Shown one piece after another: positions 23,305-34,282 of a stretch of DNA of 64,000 nucleotides. The stretch spans positions 1,736,001-1,800,000 of the forward strand of contig JAPFBL010000233.1 in the NCBI GenBank assembly GCA_026182355.1, given 5' to 3'. How positions within the stretch are numbered: the first letter of the stretch is position 1; every line of letters begins with the position of its first letter. The notes beneath the pieces are model-generated. The model saw nothing but the letters and a program-made list of their open reading frames with translations, was not told the origin of the DNA and searched no databases. Source of the stretch: Hermatobates lingyangjiaoensis. Its lineage: Eukaryota > Arthropoda > Insecta > Hemiptera > Hermatobatidae. The translations under genes were made by a program, and so were the position numbers.

Positions 23305-24213
23305 GTCACATAAAAAGTATTACCAAAATTGTACTGAGGTATTTTCTCAATATTTTGTAATTTTTACAAAAACTACATCTATTACCTTTTTTTTTTCAAA
23401 TTTGTTTTCAAGAAAATCGTGTTTTGGTATTTTTTTTTATTTCAAAAAATGTTGTTTTTACGTAAACAGCTAAAAATAGAAAAATGAAATTTTGCCAGAA
23501 AAATCTAATTAAAATTGGCAAACCAGGACACTGATTGTAACTGAAAGTACAATATAGTACATATTGTACTTTATAATGCATATGTTACAATATAGTACAA
23601 CAAAATAAAATCTGAAAACCCTATTTTAGAATAATAGATTCAATTCCTGTGCTTAACGGATTTCTTTACTGAGACTTAATTTTTTTAGCAGAATCGAATC
23701 GATCATAATTCTTTTTATAATTCATTAACAAAAGAGATCTGAAGACATTTTAAACAGTTAATATGTTATGTATGGTCATTAAATTCTTTTCGTTAGATAA
23801 AGAAACGCCAAACAAACATAAAATTTATTATGGTCGCAAGAGTGAAGGATGGTCATTTAGCGAATGTGTTGCAATAAATCTCCACACACATAAACTAAGA
23901 GTTGGACATATAGCTCTTAATGTGTTTAGGAACTCCATTGTTTTGTGTAATATTGGAGGATAGGAAAGAGAAATTTTTTTGTTTAAGATAATACGGCTCC
24001 TAATTTATCACGGTTGCGATGATTAAACAAGCATAAAATGTTGAATTATCGTACTACGAATATTTCATTACATGGAAATGATTCTTCTTAAACGGTCCTT
24101 ATACTGTTTACAGGAAAGAAATGTAGGTGTGAAAAACACCATCTTTAATCTAGAACTATTTATATTAATTTAGAACTATCAAAGATATAGACTTTGGAGT
24201 CTTTCTAGGTCAG
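23304..24213. other. AT-rich spacer, no gene seen
   Basis: A 66-codon frame at 23763-23963 has no recognisable domain. Short repeats of the word ACAATATAGTACA occur at 23550-23600. Confidence 0.5.
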
Positions 24214-24531
24214 GGATTCTCAGCCTACTTGGTCCATTCACACCTCTCGCCATTTCCCACAATGCCATTCCCCCTACTCCCCTCTTCTTTCTAAGGTGGT
24301 ATATACACTTTTCTCATGGAATGACCGAAAGGTTGGTAGACATGATAACAAATCAAAACAAGTATATACAGTTTTACAACTCTACATTGGTTATAATTGT
24401 AATAGAATTTTACAAATGAAATGCTATAAACCTATAATAGCTTTTCTCACTCCGTAAACTTACTGTAGTCACAATTCACCCCCTGAAAATTCACCCCTGA
24501 AGGTGGATTTAAACCTCATTAAGAACCCTTA
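24214..24531. mobile_element. Possible degraded hAT-type element
   Basis: CAGGGATTCTCAGCCTAC at the left resembles hAT terminal repeats. The right edge CCTCATTAAGAACCCTTA is an imperfect complement. I see no matching 8-bp target duplication, and the interior does not code. Low confidence. Confidence 0.35.
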
Positions 24532-24555
24532 ATGAACCCTTTGAACAACCCTTAA

Positions 24556-25071
24556 TTAACAATAAAATCCCTAATACACAGGACCTACAAAATAGCTTTA
24601 AAGTGGGAGATTTTCCACACCAACATTAACAGGACCAAACAGGTATTTGCCAATAACGGCTATTCAAATGGAAAATTTGACAAAATTCTGAAAGAATATC
24701 TGCACACAAGGGAAAACAGGAAAGAAATTGAGAAAACAGCTGGAACCATATGTAAAATAAACTACAGGAACCAATATTCTGACAAGCATAAAATTGATGA
24801 AAGGTTACTGAAGGACATCATAAAAAACAACACAAAGTGCAAAAAGGAAAATGATAGAGTCTCACTGGTTACTTATTATAAGAGCCCTACAATCAGTAGT
24901 CTTTTTATGACTAATAACAGCTGGTGCAAAAACTCTCCACTGAAAGAAACAAATCTGGTGTACGAGTACCAGTGCAATTATGGGGACTGTGAAACCCAAA
25001 AACGCTCATACATTGGAATGACTACAACTACACTCTCTGAGGAAGACTGTACATGCACCCTGATATTCTGA
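24556..25071 (+). pseudogene. Penelope-like element: RT C-terminus plus GIY-YIG endonuclease, broken
   Basis: An open stretch of 171 codons without a credible start reads, near its N-terminal end, TYKIALKWEIFHTNINRTKQ and later NNGY, ISSLFMTNNSWC, then NLVYEYQCNYGDC and RSYIGMTTTTLS. The NNGYS, YYKSPTISSLF, VYEYQC and SYIGMT blocks are characteristic of Penelope-like elements, where a GIY-YIG nuclease with cysteines ahead of the YIG motif follows the reverse transcriptase. After LS the frame shifts: in another frame RLYMH and SAPL can be read, matching the expected R-L-x-M-H and S-G-A-P positions, but the reading hits a stop. The upstream RT catalytic domain is absent. This is a 5'-truncated dead copy. 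Confidence 0.85.
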
Positions 25072-26040
25072 GTGCCCCACTATAAATAACCAACAACAGG
25101 AGCAAGTACAACCAGTAACAATTGCCGCATGGGGAATGCGAACCGTAGGAATAATGGAAAGGAATGAACAGGACCAGCATTAGGTTACATCAGAATTAAT
25201 AGAAGCCAGTCACTTTCATTGCAGGAAAGATCGAAGGCGGCATATAAATTTTTAATTCCAGGTTTAGAGAAATAAGGGGGTTAAGAGGAAAGTAGTATAA
25301 AAACGAAATATCTTAGATCAACCCACTAAGGTCAAGTGGAGACCTTGTCCAGGAAGTAGAAGTGTTACTTCTATCCATTCATTGATAGTCGTCTTAACCA
25401 GGCTGACATCTCCCACCAACCCAGACCAAGAGGGATTCAGAAGTAAACAACTTCCTAATCTTCCTGACAACTACTTCCCTCAACACATTATCACTTCGTG
25501 CTGTTATATAAAGGAAACTTTCCGATTCTGTCAAACTCTACTTCTACTGTCTTCCATCTTAATCACCCCCTTCTATTGCCTAGCAGTAAACATGGACTCA
25601 ATCTAAAAAGTCGATTCTATCGGATATTTCCCCTCAGCCTTCCAATACCTGTTCCTGATATAGAAACAATGTGAACGCCGTGCTGTCAGAAAACTTGCCT
25701 GATTGTAAATCTAATCCTTCCTTCGATTCCCCTCTCCACCATAGTTTCCACCGATCATGGTCATATTCCTCTGTACCTCGAGCAATGTGTTTACAGGACT
25801 GGACTTGCTACTCAAAATGTGACTCCTTTTACGTGGCTAACTTCTATATAAAAGTATGAGCCTTCGTATAGAAATGTTTCATAGGCTTCAGTCGGTCAAC
25901 GCAGTAACTCCTGTAGCCGTCATGCGAACTCGCATGGACTCAGTTTCAATGACTGTTTCAGGGTTCAGATCCTGAAACAGATCCCCGAATCCAACAATAA
26001 AGTTACCCTAAGAGCTTCAGAGGAGGCATACATATGCTTA
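25072..26040 (+). mobile_element. Downstream part of the PLE remnant
   Basis: Continues from the broken endonuclease. 25190-25260 (CACTTTCATTGCAGGAAAG...) has no preserved frame. From 25310 to 26040 the strand is pyrimidine-rich and less AT-rich than the genome average, with many CTTCC, CCTC and CAACC words and two short frames without recognisable domains. TTTCAGGGTTCAGATCCTGAAA near 25957 is a hairpin with 6-bp outer arms. I infer that it belongs to the PLE 3' region because it links 24556-25071 to the terminus at 26260. Confidence 0.45.
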
Positions 26041-26259
26041 CTTGATGCTCGCTCTTCCCCCGGACTCAACCTCAACCGATAATTTATTTATGATTTATTT
26101 ATTTATTTATTATTTTTTATTTATATATTTATTATTTTTTATTTTACTTTTTATTTATTATTTTTATTAAATTTAATTTGATTTATCTACTTTTTTATAA
26201 TTTTTACTCGTTCCTTTTACGTCTTAATTTGGCTCTTCATTTCCTTCCCTCCCTTCCCC
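26041..26259. repeat. (ATTT)n-like low-complexity tract
   Basis: TTTATTTATGATTTATTTAT-type sequence from 26081 to 26185, then AT-rich sequence leading into the PLE terminus. Confidence 0.85.
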
Positions 26260-26437
26260 CGCTTGGTGGTAAGTGGTGGGGTACTGGCTGCGGTTTCCGA
26301 GTTCAGTACCGCCCTGTCTTCCTGCGGGACTCTTCGCTCTTCGCTCTTCGCACCTCCTGATGACGACGATTGTCGAAATATCGATGTGAGTTATGTCTGT
26401 GTCTTTCTGTGTGTTTCCTTCGTTTTTTATTTTATTG
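26260..26437 (+). mobile_element. PLE terminus with hammerhead-like core
   Basis: GGTGGTAAGTGGTGGGGTAC, a triple CGCTCTTCG word, then CACCTC, CTGATGA, C, hairpin GAC-GATT-GTC, GAAATATCGATGTGAG. CTC (26354-26356) pairs with GAG (26388-26390). A related terminus is at 29770-29890 with the same TGTCTTTCTGTGT-type tail. Tail leads into (TA)n at 26438. Lies downstream of the PLE coding remnant in the same orientation, which ties the motif to that element class. Confidence 0.7.
26354..26390 (+). ncRNA. Hammerhead-like core at the PLE 3' end
   Basis: CTGATGA at 26357-26363, an unpaired C at 26364, helix II GAC/GTC closing a GATT loop (26365-26374), then GAA at 26375-26377 and a palindromic ATCGAT mini helix III. 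The base before the helix I strand is T but the U16.1 position is not clean, so this copy is less convincing than family A. Confidence 0.35.
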
Positions 26438-26438
26438 T

Positions 26439-26486
<48 letters not shown>

Positions 26487-26505
26487 AATATAATATATTG
26501 TAAAT
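26438..26505. repeat. (TA)n microsatellite
   Basis: TA tract with ATAATATA interruptions joining the PLE terminus to the next fragment. Confidence 0.95.
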
Positions 26506-26545
26506 TTAGGGAGCAATCCTTCTTTGCTATTCTTTGCTACTAATG
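26505..26545 (-). pseudogene. PLE N-terminal coding scrap
   Basis: On the minus strand it reads NSKEGLLPKF, matching CLKEGLLPKY found at 37050 and 26735. It is too short to stand alone; the call rests on repeated occurrence next to (TA)n and PLE ends. Confidence 0.5.
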
Positions 26546-26726
26546 CAACAGTACAAAGGTCGTTCAACAAAACATGCATAATGCAACAGTACAAAGGTCG
26601 TTCAACAAAACATGCATAATGCAACAGTACAAAGGTCGTTCAACAAAACATGCATAATGCAACAGTACAAAAGTCGTTCAACAAAACATGCATAATGCAA
26701 CAGTACAAAGGTCGTTCAACAAAACA
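26541..26726. repeat. 38-bp minisatellite, nearly five copies
   Basis: Unit TAATGCAACAGTACAAAGGT plus CGTTCAACAAAACATGCA, starting at 26541, 26579, 26617, 26655 and 26693. Only one base differs (AAAAG for AAAGG in the fourth unit). It lies between two minus-strand N-terminal PLE scraps, so it probably arose by amplification inside a PLE copy. Confidence 0.95.
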
Positions 26727-26734
26727 TATATATA

Positions 26735-26790
26735 TTGGTATACTTTGGGAGCAGACCTTCTTTTAAACATACCTCATTTATATTTTAACT
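26735..26790 (-). pseudogene. PLE N-terminal coding scrap
   Basis: Minus-strand reading gives NEVCLKEGLLPKYTN, near-identical to the plus-strand piece at 37027-37083. Confidence 0.6.
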
Positions 26791-27000
26791 CATGTTTATT
26801 AAGGTAGTGTTTTTTAAAAGTATATTTTATTATTAGTTATGTTTGATAGAAGTGATGTAATTGTTATTGTAAAATTATTTATTAGAATTGTTAAAAAAAC
26901 CTTGTATATAGAATCCTTGAGAATGGTCAACGTAGATCGAAACGTCGGACATGTGTAATGTGAAAAATACATTTAAAGATAAAAAATCAGTGAGTTAATT
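26791..27000 (+). mobile_element. Terminal fragment with GAAACGTCGG motif
   Basis: At 26921-26947 CTTGAGAATGGTCAACGTAGATCGAAACGTCGG-type sequence (in pieces: CTTGAGAATGG, TCAACG, TAGATCGAAACGTCGG) resembles the family E terminus at 17534-17572, but the CTGANGA box is degenerate. Upstream sequence is plain AT-rich. Confidence 0.45.
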
Positions 27001-27120
27001 TATATGGTACCACAAAGATGGAAAAGTAGCATTCGAAACCTTGAAAAGGTATGTAGGAAACATATTAAACTTAATGTTGGCAAGATATTTAATGAGGTAT
27101 ATATATATATATATATATAT
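27001..27120 (+). pseudogene. PLE N-terminal coding fragment running into (TA)n
   Basis: From the ATG at 27004 the frame reads MVPQRWKSSIRNLEKVCRKH and IKLNVGKIFNEVYI before entering a TA repeat that replaces the expected CLKEGLLP block. The minus-strand copy at 36852-36932 carries the same SIRNLEKVCRKH...GKIFNEV, and 49172-49270 carries FRNLEEL...GKLFNQICLNEGLL. This block order matches N-terminal regions of Penelope-like proteins as I know them. The later part of the 66-codon frame is low-complexity translation. Confidence 0.65.
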
Positions 27121-28454
27121 TTAACACATTTATCCATAGAATGTATTTTCGATTTGAAAAATGAACATTTATTTCACTTTAAATTTATTTTAACGTATTT
27201 TTAAACATATTTTTTTAAAATTAAATTTTGTTGATAGTTGCCATAACCATTATGAACGCTTAATTATTTAATTATTTCTGTGAATTCATTTGTATTAACA
27301 TTTATATTTTAATATTATTCTATTAATGACTTCATTTATTGAAAATAATTAAGTTTGGTTTCCATGTTAGACTTATAACAATGAAGAAGACATGTTGTTT
27401 ATGGGTTTAGGAATATCAGACAGAAGTACGCTGTAGTTGGAAGCAAGTGGGTAGAGTGAGAGAGAGGCAGAGGACCTTACGTCGAGACAAACTAACTTTT
27501 CAGCTCATAATCAAGACCCATTTCACACATGTCCGACTAACTTCTTCGCGACCTTTCTACCACCCTGTCAGCACCAGTAACCACCCCTTTCAACCCCTGT
27601 CACGAGTTAAGGACGGCCCTCTAGACTGTATCTCATATGCATTAGTACACAACTCCTTCAACTAAACTAACTCATAAGTTTCTATCTTATTTAAATTACA
27701 TTTTTTTTTTATAATAACTTTTTTTATTACAAACATGCCAAATAAAATTATAATATTATCACTACCATGATGATTGCTGTATGTCACATTGTGATCAAAA
27801 TATAGTATATTGTCTCTTTATACATTGCCCTCATTAGTTTACTCTTGACAATGGAGGATCAGAAACTGGTTGAGATACAAAAAAACATTTCAGTTAAGAT
27901 AACAATCTTACCATAGTAATATTGATGATTTATTATTACAAAAATATAATTCATGGTAGCATAAATCCATTCTAAGAATATATCTTTATCTAAATTCATT
28001 ACATACTAAAAGTGAGATACCAATGGCAGATAGCTTAAAAATAATAATAAACTTCTTAAATAGTCTACCCTCACTTCTACTTAATCTAAATCTATTATGA
28101 TAAATAGCCGTAAAACAAGCTAATTGACTGGTATGTATCGGTAAACCCGCCATAGTTTGCTAATTATATTTGTGTTGTTCAGAAGGAAAACGCTTTGATG
28201 GTATATCTCTTTTGAATAATTGTGATTCAATGATCGAATGAAATACTTAATATTGGCATTAATTTATACTATATAAGAAAGAAAATTTACAAGAATGCTG
28301 ATAATAACTTCATATAAATGAAGCAGCTTTCCCGAACATAATCTTTTCTTAAAAGGTGAAATACTGGGAGTTTAAATATTCGAAAAGCACAATTTTTAAA
28401 TAATGTATACTTGTAAACATTATTAGTTAACATACATTATTAGTAGTACAAGTA
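27121..28454. other. Spacer with one mixed-composition block
   Basis: 27420-27665 is less AT-rich (ACGTCGAGACAAAC, CCACCCTGTCAGCACCAG) and open for 72 codons with no recognisable domain. The remainder is AT-rich and unassigned. Confidence 0.45.
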
Positions 28455-29050
28455 ATATATACCTGTAATGACCCTTTCGGGCCAGTCATATGGTCTGGTC
28501 AGGCAAATGAGCTTTTTGCTGAATACTAATGAAAATACCCTGATTGAAGCAAAATGATGTTGTGAATACACTTGCACGTAGTTCTCCACAATTTAATGAA
28601 GTTTATTTATTTCACGCGTATTCGAACACTTCAAATCATTTTACAATGCATAGGGGTATATTTACACCAAGGAAGTGGTGCTGACGGGTTGGTCAAATGA
28701 AAACAACTCCATCAAATGAATAAAGTCAAATGAATAAAAAACTTCATTTGTGTGGAGACTTTTGTTGGTTTATCCATTTTACCTCAGAATGAGTAAATAC
28801 CACACAATTACGGATTGCACAACTAATGATTTAATATATACCTGTAATGAGCCTTTCGGGCCAGTCATATGGTCTGGTCAGACAAATGAGCTTTTTGCTG
28901 AATACTAATGAAAATACCCTGATTAAAGCAAGATGATGTTGTGAATAATTTTGTACACTTGCACGTAGTTATCTTCAAGATTGAAGAAGTTTATTTATTT
29001 ACACAGGTATCAAAAATCCAAAATCATTTTACAATACAATGGGTATGTTT
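28455..29050 (+). mobile_element. Two direct copies of a PLE-type tail, ~378-bp period
   Basis: TATATACCTGTAATGA, CCTTTCGGGCCAGTCATATG, GTCTGGTCAG, GAGCTTTTTGCTGAATACTA, then ACTTGCACGTAGTT and AAGTTTATTTATTT occur at about 28455-28660 and again at 28833-29050. Between them is TGTGTGGAGACTTTTGTTGG, CCTCAGAATGAGTAAATACC and GGATTGCACAACTAATGA. That linker is shared with the family F fold-back ends at 33928-33970 and 58900-58975, so the duplicated unit belongs to the same element family. Tandem partial copies are typical of Penelope-like elements. Confidence 0.65.
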
Positions 29051-29335
29051 ATTTTGATATTAATCAATACTACTAAACTAACAAACACCAATTACACATA
29101 AGAAAAATAATAATGAAAATTAAATCAAACAAGATTTCGTCAGTGACTGTTAAACAAACTGTAAGATAATAATGGATAACTATCGTAAATGATTTATTAC
29201 TTTTCAAATTTCTTTTTAATGCAATTAAAGAAATCTACACTACCTTTCAGACCATTACACATACCATCATACGAGCCAGTAAGGAATGAAGTAAATAATT
29301 AATTTTATGACATGGAACTTAGATTAATTTAGGCG
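29051..29335. other. AT-rich spacer
   Basis: No gene or repeat copy recognised. Confidence 0.5.
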
Positions 29336-29338
29336 TTA

Positions 29339-29362
29339 TGTATATATATATATATATATATA
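29339..29362. repeat. (TA)n microsatellite before a family A terminus
   Basis: Short TA tract, followed by ACTATATATAATAAAACG and the family A start at 29388. Confidence 0.9.
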
Positions 29363-29387
29363 AAACTATATATAATAAAACGTATGA

Positions 29388-29500
29388 GTTTTTGACTCTG
29401 ACTAAGACAGTTTGTTATGGTTGAAAGGTTAGAGACTTTTTTCCTATTTGATATTGTGGTTTGATCATTGATTGTTATTTCACGTGTTTATATGAAATCA
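29388..29500 (+). mobile_element. Family A terminus, diverged plus copy
   Basis: TTTTTGACTCTGACTAAGAC has the core G8 changed to T (CTGACTA), then a hairpin, GAAAGGTTAGAGAC, and the full tail GATATTGTGGTTTGATCATT, ATTTCACGTGTTTATATGAA. No inverted partner. It ends in a TA tract. Confidence 0.75.
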
Positions 29501-29519
29501 TTATATATATAAACTTTTT

Positions 29520-29745
29520 CGGTGAAAATACGATCCGAAATGGACAAATACAGTTCAATGTACATAAAGAAACATAGAGAAATTAAAAACACAAACTTAC
29601 AGTCTCTAATTTTTGGTTGAACCGTCTTCAGGAGAGATAAAGAAGGGAAACCAAGCTCACTGGTACAGAGATGGTTGGAGACTGTCACACTATTAAGTTT
29701 GTGTTTTTAATTTCTCTATGTTTCTTTATGTACATTGAACTATAT
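29520..29745. mobile_element. Family B fold-back
   Basis: Left arm 29550-29640 (minus) carries the tail, CTCTAATTTTTGGTTGAACC and GTCTTCAGGAGAGATAAAG. The right arm (29690-29745) supplies only the tail TTTTTAATTTCTCTATG-TTTC. The core is therefore present once, on minus. A (TA)n run follows at 29741-29765. Confidence 0.7.
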
Positions 29746-29769
29746 ATATATATATATATATATATAAAT

Positions 29770-29890
29770 CAGTAGCAGTTTGCTTCTCAATGCGAGTACT
29801 TCGCACTTCTTCCCGATGATGACGGATGTCGAAATATTTATCGAAGTGAGTTCTGTAGTGTTTTTCTGTGTTCTTTCCTATGTGTTAAAG
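29770..29890 (+). mobile_element. PLE terminus related to 26260-26437
   Basis: GCACTTCTTCCCGATGATGA, hairpin GAC-GGAT-GTC, GAAATATTTATCGAAGTGAG, then TTTTTCTGTGTTCTTTCC. The core start is CCGATGATGA rather than CTGATGA, so it is a mutated hammerhead-like site (29801-29850). Embedded between (TA)n at 29741 and 29894. Confidence 0.65.
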
Positions 29891-29907
29891 TTTATATATA
29901 TATATAA

Positions 29908-32900
29908 TGGGATGTGGAAATGCAGTTGGAAGTGAGATAAGGAGAATAAATGAAATTATTTAATAATGTATGTATTAATAGGATGTCATACTAGGTTCTA
30001 CGTGATAGGAGATCAGGAATACTAAATCGGGCAAAAGGATACGAGGATAGCAAGATGAATCTGTAGAATAACTTGACATATAAGAATGTTTCTTAAGGAA
30101 TTTGAAATGGATGGATTGAATTAGATTTTGACGATGACTGTCATTTAGATTCCAAACAGAAAAGATACTGAAAGAAGGAAAGATTAATAAAGAGTAACAA
30201 AAACTATTGGAATCATTGAATTCTTACTAATTTCTTGTATTGAAACCGAGTATTTTCATACAATAAATGCATGAACGAACCAACAATATGATTTTTAATA
30301 GTTCAATATAAATTTTAGGATAAATAGGACGTTAAAATAATAATAAATCTTTCACAGAGTTTACTAAGATCAGAAGGTTGCTGAAGTTTCAAATTCATTT
30401 AATTATATGTGTTATTTTAACTGTAAGGGAATTTATACCTCATATGCAATCTTACACAACTTATGTTTAATAAAATATTATGAGACTCCAATAAAAGTGA
30501 GCTAAGTAAATCTGGTACGTGATTACAGGTAGATGTTATTAGTCGTGCCCTTTCCTCTTCTAATAGTCCTAAATTCAATGCATGTCTCTCTTCTGTTCCT
30601 TGTATACAGTTTACCTAAAGGCAATATATCAGAAGTAGATCTAATAACCAGAAAAATGAAACAAAATTAGTATCTGTTTTAATTTAAAGCTCAATTAATT
30701 AAATTTTTTGTAATAAAATATTTATTAGAAGTTCCTTTTTTCTATTAAATACATACTAATCTACATACAGTCTAAAATTATCAAAACAGTTTTCATAAAA
30801 CTTCAAAATCTTTAATAAATTCATTCAATTCTCAAATTAGCCTGATTTATACTCATTTACCTCCTATATGAAATATAAAAAATGTATGTATCGAATATGG
30901 TTCCATATTCATATCTGAATAAAGTAAGTAATTGTGTTTGTATTAAGTGAAATTTGTATGTAATACCAAAACTTTGTTTGTATTAATAGAATATTTCAAT
31001 AACCAAAGGGTATAACCATCAAATTTCTTCTCTAAAGCTCTGTAGTACTGGGAAAAACTGTAAGCTAGACACAAATTTACACTTTCTTAGGGGATACTTT
31101 ACCTGAAAAAATGTTATTTCTGGCGATATGACAGAAACATTTATACATGATTTTATTAAAATTACGGTAGATGTGCCATTTTAGATAGCATTTAATGTAT
31201 AGAGTATATCTTCCCTGAATAAATTACCTTTTAATTTTAAGTTTAGAAGGCTGTTCTGGATTAAACTAACATGACTTGTAATGAAGTATGACTAAGCTGA
31301 TCCTGATATTAATCAAAGATAGTAAAACATTTATAAAACATTTTGAGCTAAATTTATTAAAATCTTATAAAACAATGAAAGAGTTCATATTTAACTCATA
31401 TAGTATGCTAACAATCTAGTCTGGCATCTCACTCACTCTTACTTTTTTCCACTGTATTTATCATTCCACTTGCACTACTATTAAAAATGAGGGTATCATT
31501 GTTCGTGTATTCTTCTTTAACAGGAATTAAGAATTAATATAATTAATTATTAATAAATTAATAAAGAATTAATTTTATTAATAATCATTTTATTACTTTA
31601 ATAATAATGAATAAAATTAATAATTTCACAAATATTTATGAGTATTAATACTCTAATTATAAGTATCAAGGACATTATTCTAAATAATAGTTTATGGCCA
31701 ACGTTATTAATTTTTAATAAATTAATCATTTTTTAAAGAATAATATTATTTCTAATTTTCAAATAGTGTATATTAATGGAGAAATGTGCATTTTATATAT
31801 TTAACAGTAGATTTTTTTAATGAAGATTACACTGTACTTACATAGTAAACTAATATCAAGCTGGCCCTTAAAACATCGCCTCAGTCAATAAATATATCTT
31901 ATTTAAGTATGTTTATAATTGTTGAAGATAATCAATTTGTTTATGCAGTCATGTTATTGACGCATTAAGTGCATTTCCGAGTGGTATATAATATGACAAA
32001 TCACTGATATAACATGATAATTTCCTCTCAGGGATCTAATATTAAGGCAACCTACTACCCTGCATGACAATTTCACATACGAGTATATCAGTCAAAGTGT
32101 AACTCAACACCTCAGAGAGGTCACATAGGTACAAGTTATTATAATTTTAGAATGTTTTACTTTACCATTTTTAATGACGATTAAAAAATTATATTTTTCT
32201 CAAAAATTGTAAAACTTGAGATATAAATTACTTATTTTTGATATAACCATGTGTTACTAAAATTTTGAGGGTTATCGTGTTTAAAAATTTAACTTCTAAT
32301 TTAATGTCACTAAAATTTCTATTTTTTTTATCAAAGCTACAACAAAAGATTTTTGTAATTTTATATTGATATAAAACTATTCTGATTAATCTAAAATATT
32401 AACAGAAATTAAAGTGCAAATATAAATCATAACATGAAACATACTTTCATTCAGTGCAAGAGTTAGATTAGTGGGTTTCAACTAAATGAAGCTCAGTTAG
32501 AGGTACTTTGTATCCACTGTTATATATATTTCAGAAAATTAATTGATATGTATATTTTAATTAAGAAAACTATTATAGAATGCGTTTTGAATTCATTATA
32601 GAGTTGTATTTTTGCACCAAGACAACTCTGGCAAATTTTAGTAACAGGTGGTCACTATATTATTCTCATTGGCTATAAATATGAAATGAAAGTACTTCCG
32701 TTCAGTTTATCATATTTCAATATAAAGTTTAGTTAAGTTTAAGAACATGGTTCTTGTAAATCAGGACACCAGTTACAGCAGTCAATACCTTTATATAATG
32801 TGTGAGATTGAATGTACCTTGCAGATACCAAATACTTTACCGCATATATCTACCTAATAATTTTGCTAGCATTCAATACCCTTATTTACATATTTTACAT

Positions 32901-33713
32901 TTTACTCTCATACTCAAAGACCACAGTATTATCTTTTTAAATTTCTATTTCACAACCTGAGAGTTTGCGACTAGTTAAATTACATACATTCTGAATTTCG
33001 GATGTTTGTAAGACAAATTAGATATATGGGAAGCAAAATTAAATAAATTACTAACAGCATATGTTACATTTATGTTTATTTACTAAAATATTAATATAGT
33101 TGCACATACAGTTTTAATGGTCGCATAAATCACATTTTTAGTTAATATTATGTTATCTAATATTGTCATGCATAGAAGTGAACCAATAAAACAATATATG
33201 CAATAATAAGCCAATATTTTATTGTTACCATCTTGAAATGATAAACAATTTGGATATGTGAAAATAATTTGCTAACTCATTAAATCTTACGCATCATGCA
33301 AAAAAAAGTAGCATAATTAATTCTTTTAATTTTATCTGCTGAATATCAAATGAACACGACTCTGTTGGGCAACTGTTTTTGCTGTACTGGTTATAAAGCT
33401 TTTGAACATTGTTCATTTCCAAAGTGAATCTGTAAATTTGCAATGAATTGTGCTATCATTACAATTTTCAATCTGTTTATTCAGGTTTAATCTTTTTTTA
33501 ATACAGATCATTTTTCATATCATTAACCTGACGATGAGTTATGTTTAAATTTAAAGCTTGTTTGTTAGCATTTTAATTCTTGTAAATACTGTTTTTTCAG
33601 TCTAATTGTTTTCATTCACTCTATTTGTTTTTATCCACTGTAATTGCTGTTTCTTCACATCTGTTAATACTTTTCCTGTAAGTGAGTTAATAAGACATTT
33701 TCTAAGTATTGTA
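29908..33713. other. Long AT-rich spacer, no gene seen
   Basis: 3.8 kb with no frame above 60 codons and no repeat copy shared with the rest of the window. 31510-31630 is a run of AATTAATAA-type words. If regulatory sequence exists here I cannot identify it. Confidence 0.6.
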
Positions 33714-33767
33714 GGGTAAAAATCTAATGAAATGGTCTGCACATATAAAAATTTTAATGATATAAAC

Positions 33768-33800
33768 AACCCGTTTCGAACACGTAGTGTTCTTCCTCAG
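33768..33800 (-). ncRNA. Hammerhead-like core, family F, left arm
   Basis: Minus-strand mirror of 33841-33873, with one difference in the helix III palindrome (AAACGGGTT instead of AAACGCGTT). Confidence 0.3.
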
Positions 33801-33840
33801 GGATTAACTAAAAAATACAATGACACCAGAGAGTTAATGC

Positions 33841-33873
33841 CTGAGGAAGAACACTACGTGTTCGAAACGCGTT
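33841..33873 (+). ncRNA. Hammerhead-like core, family F, right arm
   Basis: CTGAGGA (33841-33847), one extra A (33848), helix II GAACAC/GTGTTC with a TAC loop, GAA (33864-33866), palindromic ACGCGT, and T at the H17 position. Helix I is weak here (two pairs). The extra base after A9 is at the same place as in families A, B and E. Confidence 0.4.
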
Positions 33874-33970
33874 GTTTATATCATTAAAATTTTTATATGT
33901 GCAGACCATTTCATTAGATTTTTACCCTACAATGAGTAAATACCATATAATAACTGATTGCACTGCATTA

Positions 33971-34195
33971 GAATTTTCTAAGTATATAGTATATAGTATG
34001 TTTCACTATCAACTTTTCTATTTGAACCTTTAACATTTCATAACGGTCTTAGTCATTTTTGTCTTTTATGTATAAAAACCTCTATGAATTTTATAGTAAA
34101 TACCTATAAATTCATTGTTTTATAGCTATAGGTTTTATAATTCACTTTAAAAATATAAATTAAAGGGAATTGATCCGATTCGATCCTTGAAACTG
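33971..34195. other. AT-rich spacer
   Basis: No gene or repeat copy recognised. Confidence 0.5.
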
Positions 34196-34282
34196 ATTTT
34201 TTTCATAATTAACAGATGTCTTTCTATAATTTAGAATAATAATTGTGATTAACATTATCATTAGAGTTTGATAAATTAACTT
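34196..34282 (+). repeat. Direct repeat T, copy 1
   Basis: ATAATTAACAGATGTCTTTC, TATAATTTAGAATAA and TTATCATTAGAGTTTGATAA correspond in the same order to 35309-35392, about 1.1 kb downstream. Confidence 0.75.

Larger units (their letters stand above)
33714..33932. mobile_element. Family F fold-back with near-perfect arms
   Basis: Left arm 33714-33800 (GGGTAAAAATCTAATGAAAT, GGTCTGCACATATAAAAATT, TTCGAACACGTAGTGTTC, TTCCTCAG) is almost exactly complementary to 33841-33927, with a 40-bp unpaired centre. Each arm carries a hammerhead-like core. The short centre ATTAACTAAAAAATACAATG has no function I recognise. Downstream, 33928-33970 is the linker seen also at 28790-28830 and 58920-58975. Confidence 0.85.

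Noticed and set aside
24214..24531. A confident hAT transposon call
   Set aside because: Terminal repeats are imperfect and no 8-bp target duplication is seen; retained only at low confidence.
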